From positions 1 to 64,000 of the forward strand of contig JBCCGK010000012.1 of the NCBI GenBank assembly GCA_039029315.1: DNA of 64,000 nt. Reading direction: 5' to 3'. The stretch comes from JBCCCJ01 sp039029315. GTDB lineage: Bacteria; Bacteroidota; Bacteroidia; J057. Below, one piece after another: positions 43,007-53,000 of this stretch. A program made the translations under genes and the position numbers. Below the pieces are notes generated by a model. The model saw nothing but the letters and a program-made list of their open reading frames with translations, was not told the DNA's origin and ran no database searches. Position 1 is the first letter of the stretch; every line of letters starts with the position of its first letter.

Positions 43007-45811
43007 TTAAACCGTTTCTAATTCTCGTTTTAAAAATCGTCCCGTATGGGAACTTGCATGGGCAGCTACAGTCTCAGGGGTTCCTTCTACAAGGATAGTG
43101 CCGCCTTTGCTTCCTCCTTCAGGTCCAAGGTCGATGATCCAATCCGCAACTTTGATTACATCCAGATTATGTTCAATCACCAACACCGTATTTCCTCTCT
43201 CTACCAGTTGATTGAGTACAGACAAGAGCATCTCAATGTCTTGAAAGTGCAATCCGGTAGTCGGTTCATCCAAAATATACATTGTATTCCCGGTATCTTT
43301 ACGAGAGAGTTCTGCCGAAATCTTGATTCGTTGTGCTTCTCCTCCCGATAAGGTAGTCGCGGGCTGCCCCAGTGTAATGTATCCCAGACCAACATCATGG
43401 ATGGTTTTGAGTTTTCGTTTGATCCGTGGCAGGGCATCAAAAAATTCCAGGGCTTCGTTGATGTCCATATTCAGGACATCGCTGATAGATTTTCCTTTGT
43501 ATCGAACTTCCAGCGTCTCTCTGTTGTAGCGTTTGCCGTGGCAAGTAGGACAACCGACATAGACATCAGGCAAAAAATTCATTTCGATGGTTTGCACCCC
43601 AGCCCCCTGGCAGGTTTCGCAACGTCCACCTTTGACATTGAAAGAAAATCGACCCAGTTTATATCCACGAGCTTTGGCTTCTGGCAAACTGGCAAATAAC
43701 TGTCGGATAAAGGTAAAGACGCCTGTATAGGTCGCAGGATTGGATCGTGGGGTTCTACCAATCGCCGATTGGTCTATGCGGACCACCTTATTGACATATT
43801 CCAGGCCGGTGATTTCTTTATATGGCAGAGGAGATTTTTTGGATTTGTATAAATGTTGACTGATGAGGGGAAACAAGGTTTCATTGATCAAGGTAGATTT
43901 CCCACTTCCCGATACCCCTGTTACACAGACAAAGACTCCCAATGGCAGCTTGAGGCTTACCTCCTGAAGATTGTTGCCATTGGCTCCTGTGAGTTGGAGA
44001 AAATTGGGTTGTGGCTGTCTTCTCTCAGTGGGAATGGGAATTGTTTTTCTTCCAGCCAGATAGTCAGCCGTAGCTCCGGGAGATTCCAACAATTTTTGGG
44101 GATCTCCTTTGGCCACAATCTCGCCGCCATGTACTCCCGCTCCGGGCCCAAAGTCAATGATATAATCAGAAGCCAACATGGTATCCTTGTCATGCTCTAC
44201 AACCAGAACAGAATTACCGAGATCTCGCAATTGCAAAAGGGATTCGATTAAGCGCTCATTGTCCCGCTGATGCAAGCCGATGCTTGGCTCATCGAGGATG
44301 TAAAGGACATTCACCAACTGTGAGCCAATCTGCGTGGCCAATCGAATCCGCTGCGCCTCTCCCCCACTCAGACTCTTGGCAGGTCTATCCAACGCCAAAT
44401 AATCCAGGCCAACCTGCATCAAAAACCCAATTCTTTTGCGAAGTTCTTTGATGACCTCAGATCCAATTTGCTGTTGTTTTTCACTCAATCTGTCTTCTAG
44501 ATTCTCCATCCACTCTGCCAATGCTCCAATATCCATCGCAGCGAGTTCGGATATATTTTTGTCTGCGATTCTGAAATGCAGACTCTCTTCTTTCAATCTG
44601 GCTCCCTGACAACTAGGGCAGGTAGAAACTTTCATGAACTTCTCTGCCCAGGATTTGATCTTTTCGGAAGGCGAATGGTGATATTGTTCTGAGACGAATG
44701 TTTTGATTCCATCAAATCGAGAACGGAATTTCTGGGTTCCAGATGCCTTTTTCCCTTCCAGGATCAAGACTCTCGCCTCATCCGGAATATCCTGAAAAGG
44801 GATACTCAAATCAAATTCAAAAGATTTGGCAATTTTGCCCAACTGCCGATACATCCAGGTATCTTTCGCTGGTCCAATGGGGGCGAGTGCCCCTTCCTCA
44901 ATAGAGAGGGCAGGATCTGGGACCAATGCCTGATTGTCTACCTGAAAAATTTTGCCCAAACCGTTGCAGGATGGACAAGCACCGTAGGGAGAATTGAAGG
45001 AAAAAGAATTCGGGGAAGGGATGTCATAACTGATTCCTGATTCAGGGTCCATCAGATTCCGACTGTACCAATGATTGTCTTCTGTCTCCGGATTGAGAAG
45101 CAATACAATCCCTCCACCGGTCTTCATGGCCTGAGATACGCTGTCAAATAGACGCTTGGAATCCTTGCCGATCCGAATCCGATCGATGACCAATTCAATG
45201 TCATGAATTTTGTATCGATCCAGTCTCAGACCTTTTTTGATTTCCTGCACCTCCCCGTCTATCCTGACTTTGGAGTAACCTTGCTTGGCCAAATTCTCAA
45301 ACAACTCGCGATAGTGGCCTTTTCTGGATCGAATCAGAGGGGCCAAAATTAGCAACTTTGTTCCTTGAAACTGTTCTTCGATGGTTTGCACCACCTGTTC
45401 ATCGGTCATTCTGACCATCTTTTTGCCAGTAGCATAGCTATATGCTTCTGCTGCTCTGGCAAACAACAAGCGGTACAGGTCATATATCTCCGTTACTGTC
45501 CCTACGGTAGAGCGAGGATTTCGAGATGTCGTTTTCTGCTCAATCGCAATAACAGGACTCAGCCCATCAATCTTATCGACATCTGGACTTTTGAGGGTTC
45601 CCAGAAATTGTCTGGCATAGGCAGAAAAACTCTCTAAATATCGACGCTGGCCTTCGGCATACAATGTGTCAAAGGCCAGCGAACTTTTCCCCGATCCGCT
45701 TACCCCAGTGATGACCACCAGTTTTTTTCGCGGGATGATGAGGTCTATGTTTTTCAGATTGTGCTCTCTCGCACCGAGAATGTCAATGTTTTCTTCTTGT
45801 AAACCGATCAT
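43007..45811 (-). CDS. uvrA: UvrABC system protein A
   Basis: The damage-recognition ATPase of nucleotide excision repair, 934 residues. Two ABC modules: Walker A GVSGSGKSSLAFDT (about 35) and GVSGSGKSTLINET (about 640); both signatures LSGGEAQRIRLA and LSGGEAQRIKIS; Walker B YILDEP twice. Zinc fingers CPSCNGLGKI and CPTCHGKRYNRETL plus the inserted DNA-binding zinc module are present. Length and motifs are those of a full UvrA (class I). Its ATG overlaps the stop of the upstream lytic transglycosylase gene by 4 bp (ATGA). Confidence 0.98.
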   Translation of the reverse strand: MIGLQEENIDILGAREHNLKNIDLIIPRKKLVVITGVSGSGKSSLAFDTLYAEGQRRYLESFSAYARQFLGTLKSPDVDKIDGLSPVIAIEQKTTSRNPRSTVGTVTEIYDLYRLLFARAAEAYSYATGKKMVRMTDEQVVQTIEEQFQGTKLLILAPLIRSRKGHYRELFENLAKQGYSKVRIDGEVQEIKKGLRLDRYKIHDIELVIDRIRIGKDSKRLFDSVSQAMKTGGGIVLLLNPETEDNHWYSRNLMDPESGISYDIPSPNSFSFNSPYGACPSCNGLGKIFQVDNQALVPDPALSIEEGALAPIGPAKDTWMYRQLGKIAKSFEFDLSIPFQDIPDEARVLILEGKKASGTQKFRSRFDGIKTFVSEQYHHSPSEKIKSWAEKFMKVSTCPSCQGARLKEESLHFRIADKNISELAAMDIGALAEWMENLEDRLSEKQQQIGSEVIKELRKRIGFLMQVGLDYLALDRPAKSLSGGEAQRIRLATQIGSQLVNVLYILDEPSIGLHQRDNERLIESLLQLRDLGNSVLVVEHDKDTMLASDYIIDFGPGAGVHGGEIVAKGDPQKLLESPGATADYLAGRKTIPIPTERRQPQPNFLQLTGANGNNLQEVSLKLPLGVFVCVTGVSGSGKSTLINETLFPLISQHLYKSKKSPLPYKEITGLEYVNKVVRIDQSAIGRTPRSNPATYTGVFTFIRQLFASLPEAKARGYKLGRFSFNVKGGRCETCQGAGVQTIEMNFLPDVYVGCPTCHGKRYNRETLEVRYKGKSISDVLNMDINEALEFFDALPRIKRKLKTIHDVGLGYITLGQPATTLSGGEAQRIKISAELSRKDTGNTMYILDEPTTGLHFQDIEMLLSVLNQLVERGNTVLVIEHNLDVIKVADWIIDLGPEGGSKGGTILVEGTPETVAAHASSHTGRFLKRELETV

Positions 45812-46848
45812 GCGTCTGTCGTTGCCTTGTTCACTCCTTCTGTATCAGAGTGAGAATCAAGGCTCACAGGTTCGGCATTCACTTTCTCTGGATTGAGAAA
45901 ATCTTCCACGATCAATTCATTTGCCATGAGTTCTTCGGCCAATGGAAGGCGAATCTCATAGGTCTTGCCGGGCTTCACTTCAAGATGGTCAGCTGTCAAC
46001 CAGGGATTCAAGGTTTTGACCATCAAATATGACGAACCATGAGCCTTGGCAAAGGTACTAAGATCATCGATATTTTCACTGACTCTGACAGTAGAATACC
46101 GGATAGGTTCGTATAAATCTTTGGGATCGACAGAGAGTTCAAACCGAGCTGGATCTTCAACCAGACATTTATAGCTCAAAATCCTGAACAAATATCGATG
46201 GGTTTCAGGATTTAATTCCAGATCGAAATAATTGTCGACCTGCTGATCTTCCAGATTGCGTGCCAGTCCTGCCCCTCCCATATTATAGGAAGCAGCTACC
46301 AAAGCCCAATCACCAAATTGCTTGTAATGGGTGTTGAGATAGCGGCAGGCTGCATAGGTAGATTTTTCTGGATGAAAGCGCTCATCTACGGTTGAGGAGA
46401 CTTCCAGACCATATTGCTCAGCGGTCGCTTCCATGAACTGCCAGAAGCCTTTGGCTCCCCGGTGAGAGCCAACATTGGCCAAGCCACTTTCTGCTACTGC
46501 CATATAGAAGAAGTCTTCAGGAATCCCTTTGGCTCTAAGAATTCTCAAAAATTGCTTTTGATAGCGGTTGGCGCGCTTGATAGTCAAGCCAATTCCAGCC
46601 GGAAACTTCATGTGTTGGTTGAGTTCTCGCTCCAGTCGCTTGCGAACATCAGGCATGTCTACAGGGACAGAGCCGCCAGCAAAGCTTACCTGGGCTGGGA
46701 CCAGACCTTCCATGACCGTCAGGTGGCCCGCAAGATGTCTCAAGTCTTGAACTTGAGCGAGAGATGGTTGGGGATTTTCTGTCTCAAAACAACTGTGCAG
46801 TGAAAAGAATATAAAAAGAGTAAGTAAAAGAAGAATTGGTCGAATCAT
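45808..46848 (-). CDS. lytic transglycosylase lipoprotein (MltD-like, SLT domain)
   Basis: A 346-residue peptidoglycan lytic enzyme. The signal peptide ends in a lipobox (FFSLHSC, Cys15-20 region), so it is probably lipid-anchored. The SLT domain (about 90-240) has the catalytic Glu in FYMAVAESGLANVGSHRGAK and the GFWQFMEATA and ASYNMGGAG motifs. A C-terminal stretch (about 250-310; VRVSENIDDLSTFAKAHGS) resembles a LysM binding domain. It makes a 1,6-anhydro-muropeptide product in the periplasm. Its stop overlaps the uvrA start by 4 bp. Confidence 0.9.
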   Translation of the reverse strand: MIRPILLLLTLFIFFSLHSCFETENPQPSLAQVQDLRHLAGHLTVMEGLVPAQVSFAGGSVPVDMPDVRKRLERELNQHMKFPAGIGLTIKRANRYQKQFLRILRAKGIPEDFFYMAVAESGLANVGSHRGAKGFWQFMEATAEQYGLEVSSTVDERFHPEKSTYAACRYLNTHYKQFGDWALVAASYNMGGAGLARNLEDQQVDNYFDLELNPETHRYLFRILSYKCLVEDPARFELSVDPKDLYEPIRYSTVRVSENIDDLSTFAKAHGSSYLMVKTLNPWLTADHLEVKPGKTYEIRLPLAEELMANELIVEDFLNPEKVNAEPVSLDSHSDTEGVNKATTDA

Positions 46849-47337
46849 TGGGTGAGTTTGGGGTTCGTATTTGCCAGCTTGACCATTTACGTATCGAATT
46901 CAAAGCTGCAAAGGTCATGCAATCGGCGCAAAGTTTTCCGACAATTTGAATCAATTTCTTTCATGGAGCCGGATTGTTTCGGGAGACAAGGTATGAATCT
47001 GTTCCACTCATCAGGTCATTTGCCTTCATGGACCGACGATTCTGCTACCCGAAAAGTTTTATCATAGGGATGAAAAGTGAAAGAGCGATAGGGTATATAC
47101 ATAGACGTAACATGCAGGCATGATATCATCAGTGTGTGAGCATGTATGTCTTTAGCAGGTCAATACCCTCCCTGTCCCAGATAGACGAACAATCGGGAAA
47201 CAATGCATGGTCTGCGAACAGAAAACCTGACAGAAAGGCGGAAAATCTTTAATAATGGAAGGGACCGGAATATCCCTGATAGGCGGATGAGCCGTAGATG
47301 TCAGGGAGAATCGTTCTGTGTTTTGTGTAATAAATGC
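46849..47337. other. 489 bp gap with a structured element
   Basis: No credible gene; the 71- and 73-codon plus frames have no family features. A hairpin is at 47273-47307. The promoter of the lytic transglycosylase gene must lie near 46849-46950 but no exact consensus was seen. Confidence 0.4.
47273..47307. other. two-helix hairpin downstream of the LOG-family gene
   Basis: TCCCTGA (47273-47279) pairs with TCAGGGA (47301-47307), enclosing a second stem GGC-GGATGA-GCC (47282-47293). No T tract follows on either strand, so it may be a processed 3' end or a small structured RNA rather than a classical terminator. Confidence 0.35.
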
Positions 47338-48045
47338 CTAGAAATTGGGCTTGACATCATGCTGGGTATAGAAGCTGCAGACCGCATCTACCACTTCGTC
47401 CGCAGTATCCACAATGCGGAATAAGTCCATATCCTTGGGAGAAATATTGTGGGCAGATTCTAACAAGGTCTGTTTGATCCAGTCTATCAGACCTGTCCAG
47501 AACTCTGTTCCAACCAGAACGACAGGAAACTTGTCAATTTTGAGTGTTTGGATCAGGGTCAGGGCTTCGAAGAGTTCATCCAGCGTACCGAATCCTCCAG
47601 GCAGCACCACAAATCCTTGTGCATATTTGACAAACATCACTTTTCGCACAAAGAAATAGTTAAAGTCAATGTTCTTGTCCTGATCGATATAGGGGTTGGA
47701 ATGTTGTTCGAAAGGAAGTTCGATATTCAAACCAACAGATGCGCCACCGGCTTGAAGGGCACCTTTATTGCCTGCTTCCATGATTCCTGGTCCTCCACCT
47801 GTGATGATCCCAAAGCCAGCCTGGGTCAATTTGGCTGCAATCTCCGTTGCCAACTCATAATAGGGAGCTCCGGGTTTGGTTCTGGCAGAGCCAAAGATGG
47901 AGACACAGGGGCCGATTTCAGCCATTTTTTCAAATCCTTCAACGAATTCAGCCATGATTTTGAATACAAGCCAGGAATTCTGATCTGTATTTTTTTTCCA
48001 TTCTTTTCGGCGCTCAGAGAAGTAAGAAGCAACGTGATTATCCAT
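47338..48045 (-). CDS. LOG family protein (TIGR00730 Rossmann-fold nucleotidase)
   Basis: A 235-residue protein with the LOG family motifs GGGPGIMEAGNKGA and PGGFGTLDE. Family members release cytokinin riboside 5'-phosphates or hydrolyse other nucleoside monophosphates in bacteria. The gene is divergent from porQ. The frame extends to TTG 48054; ATG 48045 is preferred. Confidence 0.9.
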   Translation of the reverse strand: MDNHVASYFSERRKEWKKNTDQNSWLVFKIMAEFVEGFEKMAEIGPCVSIFGSARTKPGAPYYELATEIAAKLTQAGFGIITGGGPGIMEAGNKGALQAGGASVGLNIELPFEQHSNPYIDQDKNIDFNYFFVRKVMFVKYAQGFVVLPGGFGTLDELFEALTLIQTLKIDKFPVVLVGTEFWTGLIDWIKQTLLESAHNISPKDMDLFRIVDTADEVVDAVCSFYTQHDVKPNF

Positions 48046-48066
48046 AGTGATCAATATTTAGCCCAT

Positions 48067-48074
48067 CAAAGGTA
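48067..48074 (-). promoter_or_regulatory. -7 promoter box for the LOG-family gene
   Basis: TACCTTTG on the minus strand is an exact TAnnTTTG match, 21 bp upstream of ATG 48045. No TTG at a proper -33 distance was found. Confidence 0.4.
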
Positions 48075-48160
48075 GAGATTCTTTTTCAAAGCGTATCATT
48101 GTACGAGAACCAGACAAGGAGGTTGGATCGTTGTAATGAAGAAAAAATTTTGGTATAAAA

Positions 48161-49285
48161 ATGTCAGAAAAAAACTACTACTTTTACCTTGTGAAACAAA
48201 TAAACATACAAATCCTCCTGATCATCCTAGGTATCTGTCTGCCTGGGATCCTTGTTGGTGTCTATGGCCAGATTGGTGGTAGACATGTATATGATTTCAT
48301 GAATCTGACTCCTTCAGCCCGTGTCCTGGCATTAGGTGGGGTGAATGTTTCCACCATAGATGATGATCTCAACATGGCTGTTCAGAATCCAGCTCTGCTG
48401 AATCCGGCGATGCACCATCGTGTGTCATTGTCATTCAGCAACTATCTGGCAGGGATCAGATATGGATATGCTGGCTACAGCCGGACGTTCAAGGGCATAG
48501 GGAGTTTTCATTCCGGGCTTCATTATGTGAATTCAGGAGAAATGCAGGGGGCGGATGAATTTGGCAATTTGACTGGCACGTTTTCAGCCAGTGAACTTCT
48601 GTGGATTCTGGGGTATTCACGTGCCTGGAAGCAATTTCGTTATGGAAGCAATCTCAAAGTGATCAGTTCCACCTTGGCACCCGGTTTTACTTCAGCAGGC
48701 CTTGCGCTGGACCTCTCAGGTTCATTTCAGAGCAAAAATGAATTGTTCTCAGCTGGGCTGGTTCTCCGAAATCTGGGTACACAACTGACGACTTATACCA
48801 ATACAGGTGGACGGGAACCGCTTCCATTTGAGATCATTGCGGGTGTCTCGAACAAACTCAAGTATATGCCATTGCGGTTCTCGATTACGCTGACGAACCT
48901 CGAACATCCCAATCTGATCTATGAAGATCCGAATGCAGTCCCTCAGATAGATCTTGGCGGCAATGTGATTCCTACCAGAAACCAACTCCCGGACAAGATT
49001 TTTCGCCATTTTGTGTTCAGTACGGAATTTTTGTTAGGGAAATTTCTACGGTTACGAGCAGGTTATAACCATTTGAGAAGGCAAGAGCTCCGCTCCGTCA
49101 ATCGCGGGGGACTTACAGGATTCAGCCTGGGGGCAGGAATTCGGGCCAGCAAGATTGCCTTTGACTATGGATTTAGCAGTTACGGGATCAGCAATGCCTT
49201 TCAGACCCATCAGTTCAGCCTTTCTATTGACCTGAAGTCCTCCAAAAAAGGGGCATCTAAGCCTGATTCTCCTTCAAAAGATTGA
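48161..49285 (+). CDS. porQ: type IX secretion system protein PorQ
   Basis: A 374-residue outer-membrane beta-barrel protein of the PorQ type. The signal peptide (about 14-38, QILLIILGICLPGILVG) leads into GGRHVYDFMNLTPSARVLALGG, the family's start, and LNMAVQNPALLNPAMH. The rest is barrel strands with repeated aromatic-polar alternation. PorQ works with PorU/PorV/PorZ in the attachment complex that cuts off T9SS C-terminal signals and joins cargo to the surface. This matches the several sorting domains nearby. Start choice at 48161 is the first ATG of the frame; GTG 48191 is another option. Confidence 0.85.
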   Translation: MSEKNYYFYLVKQINIQILLIILGICLPGILVGVYGQIGGRHVYDFMNLTPSARVLALGGVNVSTIDDDLNMAVQNPALLNPAMHHRVSLSFSNYLAGIRYGYAGYSRTFKGIGSFHSGLHYVNSGEMQGADEFGNLTGTFSASELLWILGYSRAWKQFRYGSNLKVISSTLAPGFTSAGLALDLSGSFQSKNELFSAGLVLRNLGTQLTTYTNTGGREPLPFEIIAGVSNKLKYMPLRFSITLTNLEHPNLIYEDPNAVPQIDLGGNVIPTRNQLPDKIFRHFVFSTEFLLGKFLRLRAGYNHLRRQELRSVNRGGLTGFSLGAGIRASKIAFDYGFSSYGISNAFQTHQFSLSIDLKSSKKGASKPDSPSKD

Positions 49286-49313
49286 GAAAAAACAGTAGCT
49301 TTGTCAGGGTATC

Positions 49314-49886
49314 ATGCTGAATACTGGATTCTTTGTATTGACGCTGGTTTATCTGGCTTATTGGTTTTTTGCTTCCCGCAAAGAAATCCCATCGATCATT
49401 CTTCTTCATGCCTTGCTGCAATATGGGCTTACACTTGCTTTATGGCAATTGAAATTGAGTCCTATGTTGACCGGTATTCTCCTTGGATTTTTGGTGTTGA
49501 CATCCTTTTTGTTGATTTGGGCCAGAAGCCTGGACTACTCTCGGGAGATGCACAATATCAGGCTGGTTTTCAGTATGCTTCAGTGGGCCATTCTGGTAGG
49601 GATCTTGGGGTTTATTACACTTAAATCCCCCTATTATTATGCCTCAGCAGTTAGTCAATGGGCACCGGGTATGAGTCCTCATCAGGGTCTGCTTCTGCAT
49701 CCTTCAGTCAAATTTGGCACAAATATCCTGGCCTTCACCACTTTTTATCATCTGATATTACATTGGGGTCAAAAGTGGAGTGTAAAAAAATCCCTATTCG
49801 ATCTTGGTCCGTTTGTCATATTCCTCATTACCCTAGCTGTATTACGATATGTACAACTCCATACCCCTTCGCATCCCTTCTCCTGA
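49314..49886 (+). CDS. hypothetical multi-pass membrane protein
   Basis: A 190-residue protein with about six hydrophobic helices (for example FFVLTLVYLAYWFFAS near 5-20, the segment near 28-48 and one near 60-78, with the last near 155-175). No recognised family. It starts 28 bp after porQ and is probably co-transcribed; a role linked to T9SS or the cell envelope is a guess from position only. No signal peptide or enzyme motif is visible. Confidence 0.6.
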   Translation: MLNTGFFVLTLVYLAYWFFASRKEIPSIILLHALLQYGLTLALWQLKLSPMLTGILLGFLVLTSFLLIWARSLDYSREMHNIRLVFSMLQWAILVGILGFITLKSPYYYASAVSQWAPGMSPHQGLLLHPSVKFGTNILAFTTFYHLILHWGQKWSVKKSLFDLGPFVIFLITLAVLRYVQLHTPSHPFS

Positions 49887-50089
49887 AACTTGTATCACGA
49901 CAGTTCAGACTGTATTTTTACATGAGTTTGGAAGCCAGTTGTTTTCTTTTGTTCTCTCAGTCATAAAACCTTTGCATTGCGAATGTGCATAAAAAGCATG
50001 TAGCATCGTGAGGGTAGGGAGCGTTATTCTACACATTGTAACAAGCGGTAAAGAGAATTCTTTCAAAAACTCAGTCATTGTCAATTGGT

Positions 50090-53000
50090 ATGCGTATTGC
50101 CCACTCCTATCTACTCTCCTTTCTCATTTTTTTCTTAAGTCTGGTTGGTATTACAGCTCAGCCGACTGCTAATTTTTCCGGCAATAACACCACAGGTTGT
50201 AGTCCCTTCCCTTTGGTCGTGATGTTCACAGACCTCTCGACAGGTGGAGCTACAAGCTGGGTGTGGGATTTTGGGGATGGATCAGGGTCTAGTACTCTCC
50301 AAAACCCCATCTATACCTATAATGCGCCTGGTTGCTATGATGTAACCCTAACGGTGAGTGATGGAACCAATAACAATACACTGACACAGACCTGTTTTGT
50401 CGAGGTATTCCCTCAACCCAATCCTGATTTCTCTCTCGATTTGCAAGAAGGCTGCTCTCCCCTGACTGTGAATTTCACAGATCTGTCCAGCCCAAATGCA
50501 CCGAGCATTACAGATTGGCTTTGGATCTTGTCGGACGGTTCCAACAGCATTGCCCAGAACCCATCTTTCACCTTCATTGCTGCTCCGGATACAATCAATG
50601 TGATCCTTCAGGTAACCAATTCCAATGGCTGTTTGGCCACAGTGATTGATACAACCCCTATCATTGTCCTTCCCCCTTCTATTCTGGATTTCGGGGTGGA
50701 TATCAACTCTTCCTGTTCTCCTCCCTTGACTGTCACCTATACGAACAACTCTCTAACCAACGGAGCGAATAATTATACATTCAACTGGAACTTTCCAGGA
50801 GGCTCTCCATCGAGTTTTGTAGGAGATAATCCACCACAAGTCACCTATAATGCTGATGGACAATATGATGCTTCCCTGGCTATTACTTCCCAAAACGGCT
50901 GTAATGATACCCTGGTCATCCAGGATATTGTGGGGATAGGGGGAGTTACGGCTAGCTTTACGACCAGCAATACCACAATCTGTACCGGAGAGCCTGTAAC
51001 TTTCACCAACACATCTACTGGTGGGGTGACGAGTTTGGGGTGGAATTTCGGCGAAAATCCTGGCATTGATGCCACAGATCAGACCTTCACTTATATCTAT
51101 AATACACCGGGAACTTATAGTGTTACCCTCCAAGCAAATAATACCCAATGTGGAGATACCATTGTCCAATCCAATATCATTACGGTTCTACAACGACCTG
51201 TCGCTGATTTTACAGTGAATCATACCGAGGATTGTCAACCAGGGATTCCATATTTGTTCAATAACCAATCAACGGGTGCAAGCTCGGTCCTCTGGGACTT
51301 TGGAGATGGGACAAGCACAAATACCGGGAATCCTGCCCATACCTATAACAGTTTCGGCACTTATGATGTATGTCTGATTGCGACGAATTCCCAAGGGTGT
51401 GCTGATACGAGCTGCATAACGATCACCATTGAGCCTCCTGTGGCAGATTTCGATTTGAACCCTCAACAAGGATGTGCCCCATTAGCCATCAATGTTGTCG
51501 ATCAAAGCTCCTCTTCTGTTGACCCGATCACCTCCTGGCAATGGGACTTTGGTTCGGGAACTGCTGTGCCGCCGACTTCTACTCTTCAGAATCCCCAGGT
51601 TACCTATCAGGATTCCGGAAGTTACTCGGTCAGTCTGATTGTGAACACGGCCAGTGGATGTGCAGATACCGTCTCGCTCAACAATATCATCAATGTAGGC
51701 GAGCCGCCTATGGTAGATTTTACAGTGGATAAAGACACGGTCTGTATCAATGAGGGTGTGATGTTTACCTCTACCTTTAGCAATCCTACCTGGGAATATT
51801 TCTGGGATTTCAACTATATGCCTCCGGGCGCCTTTAGTCAATTGGCAGGAACAGTAACAACGGTATATCCCGATACCGGGCTGTTCAGCATTGCCCTGAT
51901 CATCAACAACAATGGATGCCGCGACACCTTGATCCGCCCTGATTTGGTGTATGTTTCGCCCCCCAAGGCCTTGTTTTCTGTCAGTGATACCCTTGTTTGT
52001 TCCCTTCCTGATACGATCGTGATTACAGAATTTTCTGATGGGCCGATAGATATCCATCGATGGGAAGTCAATGGACAGTTTTATTCCAGCCTTCAAACGC
52101 CGCCGCCCTTTGCGATCGATACCATTGGGACATATTTGATCAGTCAAATCGTAACCAACTCCCTTACCGGTTGCTCTGATACAGTAACTATTCAGGTGAA
52201 TGCAGGAAATCCGATTGCAGACTTTAGTACACCTGACACATTTGGGTGTCGACCACATACTGCCAATTTTACCAATCTATCTCAAAATTTTCTTTCGCTT
52301 CAGTGGAAATTAACAGTTGGCTTTCTGGGAGGGAACTTCAATATTCATCATCCCACCTATACTTATGTTGATACCGGGAAATATTCTGTTCAGTTGATCG
52401 CTACGGATCAATTTGGCTGCCAGGATATAACACTTCGTCCCGAATATATCGATGTCGTTGGGGTGTATGCAGACTTCAGAGCCAATCCAAATGTTATTTG
52501 TCCTGGAGTCCCTACCTCTTTTGGAGACAGCTCAGCGACTACCAGTTCTTCCACCCCTGTCTCATGGATCTGGGATTTTGGTGATGGAAGTCCCAATTCT
52601 TTTGATCAGAATCCTACCCATGCCTATGATTCGGCTGGCTTCTATGATGTCACCCTAACTGTTACAGATGATCAAGGCTGTTCTGATGTCCTGCTCAAAC
52701 AAAATTACATTTGGCTCCCTGTCCCAGTTGCAGATTTTATTGTAGATGATTCCAGCACTTGTTTTGGCAACAATATTACCATCACAGATACTTCACAAGG
52801 AACTGACCTGCAATATTTTTGGGATTTTGGTGATGGAGTAGGAACTGATACTGTAGCCAATCCTTCCTATACATATGCCGATACTGGCTTTTTTGATATC
52901 TCGCTCATTATTGAGAATGATATTGGCTGTCGAGATACCATCGTCAAACCCAATGCGGTTTATATTGAACCATTTGAAGCCAGATTTGGAGGAGATCCCC

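Noticed and set aside
47203..47424. 73-codon plus frame in the gap next to the LOG gene
   Set aside because: It runs into the opposite-strand LOG coding sequence and has no recognisable features.
51482..52258. 258-codon minus frame inside the giant PKD gene
   Set aside because: It is the complementary shadow of repetitive PKD coding sequence; the protein is Arg/Ile-rich and senseless.
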